Source: a bacterium UBP12_UBA5184 (GTDB lineage: Bacteria > Vulcanimicrobiota > Vulcanimicrobiia > Vulcanimicrobiales > Vulcanimicrobiaceae). Taken from it: a DNA stretch of 21,422 nt. A model generated the notes under the pieces. It saw only the letters and a program-made list of their open reading frames with translations. It made no database searches and was not told where the DNA came from. The stretch's first letter is position 1, and every line of letters starts with the position of its first letter. Both the position numbers and the translations under genes were made by a program. This document shows, piece after piece, positions 7,021 through 14,100 of this stretch. The stretch covers positions 418-21,839 of the forward strand of contig DHWK01000003.1 in NCBI GenBank assembly GCA_002413145.1. Direction: 5' to 3'.

Positions 7021-7707
7021 CTATGGTACGAGCTTCTTGAGGCCGGCGAGCGAGAACGCATCCGACTGGCAGAACGCGATGACCTTTCGCTCGTTCGCGA
7101 TGATCTTCTCGCAGGCCGCCGGCAGGTCGCGGGCGATTTCGAACGGTACGATTTGGACGCCGTGCCGGTCGGCGTGCACGAGATCCCCCGTCTTGACGGT
7201 CACGCCGCCGACGCGTACGGGTTGGCCGTATTCGAGCAACTGCACGTAGGCGTGCGAGAGCATGATCGAGGCGGCGAAGTAGTGGAACCCGGCCGCGCGC
7301 ACTTCGGTGAGATCGCGCACGCCGCCGTTGGTGACGGTCGCGATGCAGCCCAGGGCTTTGTGGATATTGGTTTGCACCTCGCCCCAAAACGCGCCGACCG
7401 GCGTCTCGTCGACGTCTTCGAACACGATCACGCGCGGATGGGACACCGCACCGATCGCATCCCACCAGCCGTGACGAGAATACGAAGCCGCGCCTTTCCG
7501 TGAGGCGCGAATCTTGCCGGTGACCGCGTAGCCGGCCATCACCCCCATCTCGGGGAAGATGCAGCGAATCTGCGGCGACATGAAGCCCTCGGTCCAGGGC
7601 CGGACATCGAAGGTCTCTATTCCGTTGGCGATCGTCGGCGCGTCGTAGCGCCGCAGCGCGGCCAAATCGATCGGAGCGAGGGGTGCGTGATTCCGTTTGG
7701 TCGTCAT
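7021..7707 (-). CDS. RraA-like protein, probable class II oxo-acid aldolase
   Basis: A 228-aa RraA/HMG-aldolase-family protein. Seen: PTIANGIE near residue 25, a glycine-rich segment, FWGEVQT (107-113) and TNGGVRDLTEV (126-136) with the Arg-Asp pair (131-132) that defines this family's metal/substrate site, then VHADRHGVQIVP (177-188). Members with this Gly...Arg-Asp pattern cleave 4-hydroxy-4-methyl-2-oxoglutarate or decarboxylate oxaloacetate using a divalent metal; others act as RNase E inhibitors. The intact active-site motif and the catabolic neighbours favour an aldolase/decarboxylase, with the substrate unknown. It is first in a two-gene operon with the DUF1445 gene and divergent from the HpaI-type aldolase, 59 nt away. 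Confidence 0.8.
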   Translation of the reverse strand: MTTKRNHAPLAPIDLAALRRYDAPTIANGIETFDVRPWTEGFMSPQIRCIFPEMGVMAGYAVTGKIRASRKGAASYSRHGWWDAIGAVSHPRVIVFEDVDETPVGAFWGEVQTNIHKALGCIATVTNGGVRDLTEVRAAGFHYFAASIMLSHAYVQLLEYGQPVRVGGVTVKTGDLVHADRHGVQIVPFEIARDLPAACEKIIANERKVIAFCQSDAFSLAGLKKLVP

Positions 7708-7766
7708 GCCGCGGAGAGTTCAGAGCAGCCGGGGCCTTCCCTCGCGGCGTCGAACGACCGGACGCC
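7708..7766. promoter_or_regulatory. Divergent promoter region between two aldolase genes
   Basis: These 59 nt separate the outward-facing starts at 7707 (RraA-like) and 7767 (HpaI-like). Shared control of both sides is likely from the geometry. No clear operator or -10/-35 pair was recognised, and neither gene has a strong ribosome binding site. Confidence 0.35.
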
Positions 7767-8537
7767 ATGCGTGAAAATGCGGTCCTCAAGAAAATGCGCG
7801 AGGGTGGCGTGAGCGTCGGCTCTTGGCTCGGCCTCGACAGTTCCCTGTCGGCGGAAATCCTGGCGATGGCCGGATTCGAATGGCTGCTGGTCGACGGCGA
7901 ACACGGTCCGATCACCGGCGACTCGATCGTTGCGCTCATGACGGCGACGCGGGCTGCCGGCGCGACGCCCTTTTTTCGCGTGGTTTGGAATGATTCGGCG
8001 CTCATCCAGCAAGCGCTCGACTTTGGGGCCTACGGCGTCCTCGTCCCCGTGGTGAATTCGGCCGCCGACGCGCACGAAGCCGCCGCCGACGCGAAATATC
8101 CACCGAAAGGACGGCGCAGCCTCGGCGGCTTCCGAGCGCCGCTCGCCTTCGGTACCGACATGACGACGTACGGCCCGCGGGCCAACGACCAAACGCTGCT
8201 CATGGTGCAGATCGAAACCGTCGAAGCCGTCGAAAACGCCGATTCTATCGCCGCCGTCGAGGGCGTCGACCTCCTCTTCGTCGGTCCCGGCGATCTCTCG
8301 CTCGCGATGGGCGAGTGGCCCCTGGACTGGGCCCAGGCCAGCGCCCGCTACAAAGAGGCGCTTGCGAGCATCCCGCGCATCGCCAAGAAGCATGGGAAAT
8401 TCGCCGGCGTCTTGTGTTACGATCCGACTTTCGCGAAGGACTGCATCGCCTTCGGCTATCAGTTCGTCGGCTATCACGCCGACACGGCGCTGTTGCTGAA
8501 AGCGGCTCGAGCGGCGCGCGCGGAAGTCGACGCTTAG
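7767..8537 (+). CDS. HpcH/HpaI-family class II aldolase
   Basis: A 256-aa protein of the 2-keto-3-deoxy-acid aldolase family (HpaI, GarL, YfaU). Seen: LLVDGEHGP (residues 40-48) with the catalytic His, FFRV (69-72) with the substrate-binding Arg, PPKGRRSLGG (112-121), VQIET with metal-binding E150, and FVGPGDLS (171-178) with metal-binding D176. All active-site residues are present. These enzymes reversibly cleave 4-hydroxy-2-oxo acids to pyruvate and an aldehyde. ATG 7767 gives the usual N-terminus; the longer frame adds an unconserved extension. The gene diverges from the RraA-type aldolase gene, and its stop overlaps by 3 nt the stop of the convergent coiled-coil gene (TTAG at 8534-8537). 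Confidence 0.9.
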   Translation: MRENAVLKKMREGGVSVGSWLGLDSSLSAEILAMAGFEWLLVDGEHGPITGDSIVALMTATRAAGATPFFRVVWNDSALIQQALDFGAYGVLVPVVNSAADAHEAAADAKYPPKGRRSLGGFRAPLAFGTDMTTYGPRANDQTLLMVQIETVEAVENADSIAAVEGVDLLFVGPGDLSLAMGEWPLDWAQASARYKEALASIPRIAKKHGKFAGVLCYDPTFAKDCIAFGYQFVGYHADTALLLKAARAARAEVDA

Positions 8538-8998
8538 GGGTTCTTCGGTTCGTCGGCAGGAGGCGGTTGCTGCATCGCGCGCGACCACGCCTCGAGCCAG
8601 TCGCTATAGGATTTGGCACCCTCGCGCAGCGCCGACTCCCAGCTACCGGCCAGGAACGCCGCCTCTTCGTTCTGACCGAGGCCGGCCAGCATCTCGCGCA
8701 ACTGCTGAATCGCCGCCTCGGCCTCTTCGAGCTTCGCGCGCATCTTTTCCGAATGTTCGAGCAGCTTTTGGTAGCGCGCGCGCGGGACGACGCCCATCAT
8801 CTCCCACCACCGTTCCATCGCGGCGGGCGCATCGGCCGCCGCCCCGGCGTCGGGCATGAATTGCGTCATCCAGCGGCTGAAGTCGCCGGGTTCTCCGACT
8901 TTGCTGAAGGCGTCCATCGCTTCACGCGCTTGCGTCGACCCGCGCGCCGCGTCGGCCAGCAGCCGGAACCACTGTTCTGCGAGTTTATCGCGATCCAC
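8534..8998 (-). CDS. Small coiled-coil protein, possibly PhaE/phasin-like
   Basis: A 154-aa, mostly helical protein starting at GTG 8998, only 3 nt after the stop of the large regulator gene. Seen: aromatic-rich segments (EQWFRLL, MERWWEMMGVVPRARY), a heptad-like coiled coil at about residues 77-108 and YSDWLEAWSRAM near the end. The order Trp-rich helix, a G-x-x-P-R-x-x-Y turn, then coiled coil recalls the C-terminal part of PhaE subunits of class III polyhydroxyalkanoate synthases and granule-associated proteins. No phaC is in the window, so this is a weak analogy. It could equally be an uncharacterised partner of the regulator. Confidence 0.4.
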   Translation of the reverse strand: MDRDKLAEQWFRLLADAARGSTQAREAMDAFSKVGEPGDFSRWMTQFMPDAGAAADAPAAMERWWEMMGVVPRARYQKLLEHSEKMRAKLEEAEAAIQQLREMLAGLGQNEEAAFLAGSWESALREGAKSYSDWLEAWSRAMQQPPPADEPKNP

Positions 8999-9001
8999 CA
9001 G

Positions 9002-11800
9002 CTAACCATCCAGCTCCGACAAGAAGCTCATTGCTTTCCCGACGACATCGACTTTCGAGTCAGCCTCAATCGAGAGCAACGCGTTTCTCACGTTCTCCGA
9101 AGCAGCGTGCGTATCCTCAACGGATAGGCGCGCTTTCGCATACGCGAGCGCCGCTCGCAACTCTGCCGCGAGGGCGCCTTGCTCGCGAGCGTGTTCGATC
9201 GCAGACCGGAAAGCTTCACGCGCCTCCCCTTGCCGCCCGCGGTCGAGCGCGAGGATCGTCGCGCGAACCCGTTCGATATCGCTCAAGTACATGCCCCGGC
9301 AGCCCTCGCCGTAGCCGTCGAACGCGGATTCGATGAACTCTTGCGCCAGCGCACCCTCGCCGTGCTCGAGCGCGACGTCGGCGAGCAGACCGAAACAATA
9401 GGGACTCGTGGCTCCTCCTCGCAGGGCCAAGATTCTCCGAGCCGCCCGCGCCATCAGCACGATTCCAGCTCGAGCGTCGCCTTGCCGGACGCGACACCAA
9501 CCCTCGAAGATTCGACTCCAAGCGAGTGCCGTCGAAAAGCCGCCTTCTTCGGCAACTTGCCGAAGCGTCAGCGATGCGCTTGCACAGCCCTCTGCATCGC
9601 CCGCTAGTTGATAAGCGATTGCGGCGTGATTGAGGCCATGCAGCAAGATGAACGGGTGCGCCATCGACGTCGCGATGGCAACGGCTTCACCTACCATCTC
9701 GCGCGCGCGCGTGAAACGTCCCATGAGGGCATACGCGATAGCGGCATGATTGTACCCGCACACCAGCGGATCGTGACCACCGTAAGTGAAGGCCTGCGCC
9801 GAATGGCGCTGCGGATCGTAGAGGCGGCTCCCAGCTTCGGCGTCGGCGATGACGTCGGCAAGTGACCTGCCGATCCAAAGACCCGCCCAGCGCGCATGAA
9901 GCGCGCTCAAGCGGAACTGGTCGTCTTTTAGCTGCTCCGCCAGCCCGAAGAGTTCTGCGGCGCGCTCGGCCTGTTCGCGCTGGACGGCGAGCGTGATTTT
10001 TGCCGTCGACGATCTCTTCCAGAGCCCCCAGACCGCGTTGAAGCGGCCAACTGGGTCGCCCAACTTTTCGGCTAGCGCGAGCGCCCGTTCGTAGTTGGTC
10101 CGCACCTCGGCAGCACCCTCTCCGCTAGCAACCATCAAAGCCGGTCCGAGTTTCGTTCGCAACGCGAGTTCTCGCCGCTCCCTCGTAGGACTTGGTGAGA
10201 GTTCGGAGAGCGCCTCGATCGCCTGAGCGAATTCGACGGCCGCCTCGTGTGGCGCTGAGCGCATGATGGCGAGGTCTCCCGAAAGTTCCAGCAATTCGAC
10301 GGAATCCGCGGGATCTGCTAACGCCGCAGCGTTCGCAGCGTCTCGCAACCAGCCGAGTGCGGCCCGCTCGTTTTCGATGTCGGCCTCATAAGACGCGCGC
10401 CATCGAGCAATCGGTACCGTCCCCCAAGCCTCCACCGAGCGACGCACCAGACGAAGGTACAAGTCCGCGTGGCGGCGCGCGACGGGCTGCCCCTCTCCGC
10501 CTTCGCGCAACCGATCTAGCGCATACCGACGCGTCAATTCAAGCAGGCGATAGCGCGTCTCGGCGCCCCCCGGCTCGGCGACGACGAGAGACTTATCGAT
10601 CAGCGATGCCAGCACGTCGAGAACGTCGGCGACGGCCTCGCCGTCGAGAACGCAGACCTGTTCGGCCGCTACCAGCGTCCAGCCGCTGGAGAAGACGGCT
10701 ACCCGGCGAAACAGTTTTCGTTCCTTCTCGGAAAGCAGATCGTAGCTCCAGTCGATGGTGAGTTTCATCGTCTGCTGACGCGGCAAGGCGGCGCGACCGG
10801 GACCGCTCAAGAGAGAAAATCGTCGCTCGAGCATCTCTCGCAGCTGGACGAGGCTCAGCACCTTCACGCGGGGAGCCGCCAGCTCGATCGCTAGCGGAAT
10901 TCCGTCGAGGCGGCGAACGATTTGGTCGACAGCCGGCACATCCGCATCGGCGAGCGTAAACGCTTTGTCCGCAGAACGCGCGCGGTCGACGAACAGGGCA
11001 ATCGCCGCGAATTGCATCGCGTCGGCGGCACTCAGACGGCCGTTGATTTGACTCGCAGGCATCGCTAGGGATGGCAGGCGATACGCCTCCTCGCCCGCGA
11101 CTCCGAGTGCCTCGCGACTTGTGGCCAAAACGGCTATCAGGGGACACGCGCGCGTCACCTCGTCGACGACTCGTGCCGCTTCGGCGACCAGGTGCTCGCA
11201 GTTGTCGAGTATGAGCAACGCTTGTTTTGCCCGGAGCGCCGGCAGGAACGCCTCCGGCCAAGCCTGCTCCGGCGCTGATTGCAGGCCCATCGTTCGCGCG
11301 ATCACGGACGAAATCGAATCGCCCCGTGCCAAATCTGCAAGTTCGACGAACCAGATTCCGTCACGGTAGCTGCCGAGCGCTCTGACGCCCATTTCAAGCG
11401 CCAGCCGTGTCTTTCCGACGCCGCCAGGGCCGAGGATAGTCACCAGGCGGTGCTTGCCCAGGAGCGATTCCACGTCAGAGATCTCGGACGTGCGCCCGAA
11501 AAACGACGTCCTTGGCGCGGGTAAGTTGTCTTCCTTTCCGAGCGCTGCAGAGTGGGGCTCACCAGGCAGTCGGCGGCGCGAAGCGGCAGCGGCGAATTCG
11601 GCGCGTTGCTCGGGAGAAAGCGCCAGGCCCAATGCGAGGAGATCGACCGTCTCGCGATGTGGAATCCGGCGGACGCCGCGCTCGAGCGAACTTATCCCCT
11701 CGACGCTGACGCGCGCGCGCTCGGCGAGTTCCTCTTGCGACAAATTCGCCTCGAGACGAAAGCGCTTCAGAAGGGCGGCAAACGCTGATTTCTCGACCAT
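9002..11800 (-). CDS. XRE-HTH / NB-ARC-type STAND ATPase transcriptional regulator
   Basis: A 932-aa multidomain regulator (COG3903-like ATPase with an XRE-type DNA-binding domain). Residues about 9-64 form the HTH (LSQEELAERARVSVEGIS). The NTPase starts with FFGR at 100-103; Walker A is GPGGVGKT (124-131), Walker B LLILDN (195-200), the sensor ATSRE (226-230) and the ARC-type GIPLA (300-304). A winged-helix segment follows (about 343-384, WSYDLLSEKERKLFRRVAVF), and from about 480 to the end are helical, TPR-like repeats. STAND proteins of this type are thought to switch on ATP binding after ligand or protein sensing by the C-terminal repeats. ATG 11800 gives the normal HTH N-terminus; the frame is open further upstream but looks unlike protein. 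It is divergent from the TonB-C gene and followed at 3 nt by the coiled-coil gene. Target genes are unknown. Confidence 0.85.
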   Translation of the reverse strand: MVEKSAFAALLKRFRLEANLSQEELAERARVSVEGISSLERGVRRIPHRETVDLLALGLALSPEQRAEFAAAASRRRLPGEPHSAALGKEDNLPAPRTSFFGRTSEISDVESLLGKHRLVTILGPGGVGKTRLALEMGVRALGSYRDGIWFVELADLARGDSISSVIARTMGLQSAPEQAWPEAFLPALRAKQALLILDNCEHLVAEAARVVDEVTRACPLIAVLATSREALGVAGEEAYRLPSLAMPASQINGRLSAADAMQFAAIALFVDRARSADKAFTLADADVPAVDQIVRRLDGIPLAIELAAPRVKVLSLVQLREMLERRFSLLSGPGRAALPRQQTMKLTIDWSYDLLSEKERKLFRRVAVFSSGWTLVAAEQVCVLDGEAVADVLDVLASLIDKSLVVAEPGGAETRYRLLELTRRYALDRLREGGEGQPVARRHADLYLRLVRRSVEAWGTVPIARWRASYEADIENERAALGWLRDAANAAALADPADSVELLELSGDLAIMRSAPHEAAVEFAQAIEALSELSPSPTRERRELALRTKLGPALMVASGEGAAEVRTNYERALALAEKLGDPVGRFNAVWGLWKRSSTAKITLAVQREQAERAAELFGLAEQLKDDQFRLSALHARWAGLWIGRSLADVIADAEAGSRLYDPQRHSAQAFTYGGHDPLVCGYNHAAIAYALMGRFTRAREMVGEAVAIATSMAHPFILLHGLNHAAIAYQLAGDAEGCASASLTLRQVAEEGGFSTALAWSRIFEGWCRVRQGDARAGIVLMARAARRILALRGGATSPYCFGLLADVALEHGEGALAQEFIESAFDGYGEGCRGMYLSDIERVRATILALDRGRQGEAREAFRSAIEHAREQGALAAELRAALAYAKARLSVEDTHAASENVRNALLSIEADSKVDVVGKAMSFLSELDG

Positions 11801-11973
11801 TGCGGTGGCTATCCAGTTCTGCTCGAAATCGATCCGCCCCCCGCAGTGAATCGAGTCGTACGGCCCATTGTACGGGTCGCTCGTGCGGTCGTCCGTGGTT
11901 GTCGCGGCGCCGCTGCCGCACAATGAACTCGCCGACGGCAAAGCTCGCCTCGGCCTCAAAAAGGAGATAGTCC
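11801..11973. promoter_or_regulatory. Divergent regulatory region with GTACGG repeats
   Basis: These 173 nt separate the regulator from the TonB-C gene. GTACGG occurs twice, at 11858-11863 and 11870-11875, exactly 12 bp apart; the same stretch can also be read as CGTAC-N8-GTACG. On the minus strand the second copy overlaps TACAAT, a -10-like hexamer for the regulator, so the repeats could be an operator for autoregulation. No strong -35 was found on either strand. Confidence 0.35.
11961..11967 (+). promoter_or_regulatory. Strong ribosome binding site for the TonB-C gene
   Basis: AAGGAGA lies 6 nt before ATG 11974, one of the best Shine-Dalgarno sequences in the window, and fixes the start of the secreted protein. 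Confidence 0.75.
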
Positions 11974-12426
11974 ATGTGCAACACCTGGCTCGCAAACTCG
12001 CCCGCCGGTCGCGCCCTCAGCCTGCTGGTCCTCATCTCGTTACCCGCGCCGGCGCTCGCCGCGCCGGGCGCCTCGGGGATCAACCTTGGCACATTCTCGC
12101 GAATTTCAACGACGGTCGCCGCGATTTCCAGTGCGACGACCCGCTGCAGCGAGCCGAATCGCTCGGCTGCGATCGTCGACGTAGCGCCGGTCGAGATTCC
12201 TGAAATTGCTCGACTCGAATACGCAGAGACGGGCTGGGTTAAAGTGCAAGTCGACCTCAATGCCGTCGGCGCCCTGCTGCACACCGCAATCCTGCGCACG
12301 TCAGGGAGCTATGCACTCGACCGTGCCGCGAAAAGCGCGTTAGAAAAGAGCCGGTACATCGCCGAGACGCGCGATTGCGTCGCTGTCGGCGGTTCGTACG
12401 CGGTCGACGTCAATTTCGAAAATTGA
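11974..12426 (+). CDS. Secreted protein with TonB C-terminal-type domain
   Basis: A 150-aa protein. Residues 1-29 are a Sec signal peptide: a short basic start, the hydrophobic core ALSLLVLISLPAPALA and a likely cut after ALA. Residues about 85-150 (GWVKVQVDLNAVGALLHTAIL, then ALDRAAKSALEKSRY) match the TonB C-terminal fold, in which the periplasmic domain recognises partner proteins. There is no N-terminal transmembrane anchor to retain it and no proline-rich linker, so it is not a classical energy transducer; it is probably a free periplasmic or secreted binding module. Cys58 and Cys135 flank the domain and could form a disulfide. It is divergent from the STAND regulator and followed by a strong terminator. 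Confidence 0.7.
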   Translation: MCNTWLANSPAGRALSLLVLISLPAPALAAPGASGINLGTFSRISTTVAAISSATTRCSEPNRSAAIVDVAPVEIPEIARLEYAETGWVKVQVDLNAVGALLHTAILRTSGSYALDRAAKSALEKSRYIAETRDCVAVGGSYAVDVNFEN

Positions 12427-12521
12427 GTCGACATCGTTCCCGGCTCGGGCGTCGGCCGAGGTTCATAGTCGGCTCAGGGTCACGGGCGAACAGAGCAGGC
12501 CTTCCCGAACCGCGTTGCCGG

Positions 12522-12530
12522 TGGTACAAT
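12522..12530 (+). promoter_or_regulatory. Extended -10 promoter-like sequence
   Basis: TGGTACAAT reads as TGn plus a -10 hexamer TACAAT (12525-12530). The matching -35 position (TTCCCG at 12502-12507, 17-nt spacing) is poor, as is often tolerated with extended -10 promoters. A start near 12537 would give a transcript of about 60 nt ending at the terminator. Confidence 0.35.
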
Positions 12531-12561
12531 ATATCGCACTTGACGGGCGGTCCGCACCTCG

Positions 12562-12597
12562 ACGGGTGTTCCCAAATCGGAGCACCCGTTTCTATTT
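12562..12597 (+). terminator. Rho-independent terminator
   Basis: An 11-bp stem pairs ACGGGTGTTCC (12562-12572) with GGAGCACCCGT (12579-12589), with a single G-U wobble and a 6-nt loop CAAATC. The T-rich run TTTCTATTT (12589-12597) follows. Orientation fits termination of plus-strand transcripts, that is the TonB-C gene or a short RNA from the promoter-like site just upstream. The minus-strand reading lacks a T-run. Confidence 0.8.
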
Positions 12598-12655
12598 CAG
12601 CAACGGTCGTATGAAGTCGTGGGCGTGGCGGGCGCACGTTTCATGTAGGCGAGCT

Positions 12656-13384
12656 TCATAGTCCCAAAAACGCTTTCTGTACGAGCGGATCGCCGAGTAA
12701 GTCGCGCGCCTTCCCTTCCATGACGACGCGTCCGGTCTGCAAGACGTAGGCGCGGTCGGCTAATTGCAGCGCGTCGCGGACGTTCTGTTCGACCAGCAGC
12801 ACGGTCGTGCCGCTCTCGGCGATGCGGCGAATACCGGCATAGATCGTCGCGATCAGATTTGGGGCGATACCGAGACTCGGTTCGTCGAGCATGAGGACGG
12901 TCGGCGCGCTCATCGTCCCGCGCGCGATCGCGAGCATCTGCGCCTCGCCTCCCGAGAGCGTGCTGGCGCGCTGCTCGTAGCGCTCCCGCAGTCGAGGAAA
13001 CATCGCGAGCGCGGCTTCGAGCCGGCGCTCGCGTTCGGACGGGTCGCGGAGCACGTACGCGCCGAGCAGCAGGTTGTCGCGCACCGTCGCGGTCGCGAAG
13101 ACGCGCCGACCCTCGGGGACGTGCGCGATACCGCCGCGGACGATCGCATGCGGCTGGTCGCGGTCGATCCGGCGGCCGCAGAACACGATCGACCCGGATT
13201 GCGGCCGGACGATCCCGCTGATCGCGCGCAAGAGCGTCGTCTTACCGGCGCCGTTCGCGCCGACCAGCGCAGTGATCGTCCCGCGCTCGGCGCGCAGACT
13301 CACGCCTTGCAACGCGCGCACGCCGTCGTAATCGACTTCCAAAGCGGCGACTTCCAGGACCGTCGTGGCCGCGACTTGAGTCAC
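12656..13384 (-). CDS. livF: Branched-chain/amide ABC transporter ATP-binding protein LivF
   Basis: A 242-aa ATPase, the last gene of the transporter operon. Seen: Walker A GANGAGKTT (about residues 42-50), VPEGRRVFATATVRDNL typical of LivF, the signature LSGGEAQMLAIARG, and Walker B VLMLDEPSLGIAP followed by LLVEQNV. It hydrolyses ATP as half of the LivF/LivG dimer that powers import through LivH/LivM. It starts at GTG 13384, whose bases overlap the stop of livG (GTGA), so translation is coupled. Confidence 0.93.
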   Translation of the reverse strand: MTQVAATTVLEVAALEVDYDGVRALQGVSLRAERGTITALVGANGAGKTTLLRAISGIVRPQSGSIVFCGRRIDRDQPHAIVRGGIAHVPEGRRVFATATVRDNLLLGAYVLRDPSERERRLEAALAMFPRLRERYEQRASTLSGGEAQMLAIARGTMSAPTVLMLDEPSLGIAPNLIATIYAGIRRIAESGTTVLLVEQNVRDALQLADRAYVLQTGRVVMEGKARDLLGDPLVQKAFLGL

Positions 13385-14100
13385 GGGCGCCCCAGATAGG
13401 CTTCGATCACGCCCGGATCGTTAACCGCGTCGCTTGGCGAGCCGTCGAAGATGACCCGGCCCGTCGCCAAGACGACGACGTGATCGGCGAGGGGCATCAA
13501 AACCTCCATGACGTGCTCGACCATCACGATGGTGATCCCGCGCGCGACGATGGTGCGCAGCAACTCGACGGCGGCGGCGCACTCGGTGGGCGTCAAACCG
13601 GCCATCACCTCGTCGAGCAGCAGGAGACGCGGTTCGGTCGCGAGCGCCCGCGCGAGTTCGAGCCTCTTTTTGTCGGCGATCGTGAGCGAACGGGCGATCG
13701 TCGCGCTTTTCGCTCCGAGCCCCAGCGCGTCGATCGTCGTTGCGGCGAAATCGCGCGCCGACGCAACCCGCGGACGGCGCAGCAAAGCGCCCACCGTCAC
13801 CGCATCGAGCACCGTCATCTCGGCGAACGGTTGGACGACCTGGTAGGTTCGCACCAGCCCGAGTCGCGCGACGCGGTGGTACGCTGCGCCGGCGATCTCG
13901 ATCCCTTCGAAGCGGATGCTTCCGCCGCTCGGACGTTGCGCACCCGCGATGCAACCGAAGGCGGTCGTCTTGCCGGCGCCGTTTGGGCCGATCAGCGCCG
14001 TGAGCCCGCCGTGCGGGACGGTCAGATCGACGCCATCGAGTGCGCGCAACGAGCCGAATCGTTTTGCGAGGCCGCGCACCTCGAGCAGCGGCGCGCTCAC
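13381..14100 (-). CDS. livG: Branched-chain/amide ABC transporter ATP-binding protein LivG
   Basis: A 239-aa ATPase. Seen: GPNGAGKTT (Walker A), the LivG-typical LVRTYQVVQPFAEMTVLDAV, Walker B LLLLDEVMAGLTPTE and IVMVEHVMEVL. The signature motif is LTIADKKRLELARAL rather than the usual SGGQ form; this variant is seen in a LivG subgroup and leaves the ATPase plausible. GTG 14100 is the start, overlapping the livM stop as GTGA; the long frame further upstream lies inside livM and is not used. Confidence 0.92.
   Translation of the reverse strand: MSAPLLEVRGLAKRFGSLRALDGVDLTVPHGGLTALIGPNGAGKTTAFGCIAGAQRPSGGSIRFEGIEIAGAAYHRVARLGLVRTYQVVQPFAEMTVLDAVTVGALLRRPRVASARDFAATTIDALGLGAKSATIARSLTIADKKRLELARALATEPRLLLLDEVMAGLTPTECAAAVELLRTIVARGITIVMVEHVMEVLMPLADHVVVLATGRVIFDGSPSDAVNDPGVIEAYLGRP

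Larger units (their letters stand above)
12427..12655. other. Intergenic region between convergent genes
   Basis: The longest gene-free stretch (229 nt). It holds an extended -10-like sequence, a rho-independent terminator on the plus strand (listed separately), and a 7-bp inverted repeat, TATGAAG at 12610-12616 with CTTCATA at 12654-12660, whose 37-nt loop spans to the end of livF. No credible open reading frame was seen. Confidence 0.6.

Noticed and set aside
10593..11261. A 222-codon minus-strand frame inside the regulator
   Set aside because: It overlaps the regulator gene in another frame on the same strand and is Arg/Ser-rich without motifs.
11801..11995. A 65-residue N-terminal extension of the STAND regulator (open frame to 11995)
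   Set aside because: The extra residues look non-coding, cross the divergent promoter and run into the TonB-C gene; the HTH begins normally after ATG 11800.
12610..12660. Inverted repeat TATGAAG/CTTCATA after livF
   Set aside because: The arms are 7 bp with a 37-nt loop and no T-run; too weak to call a terminator.
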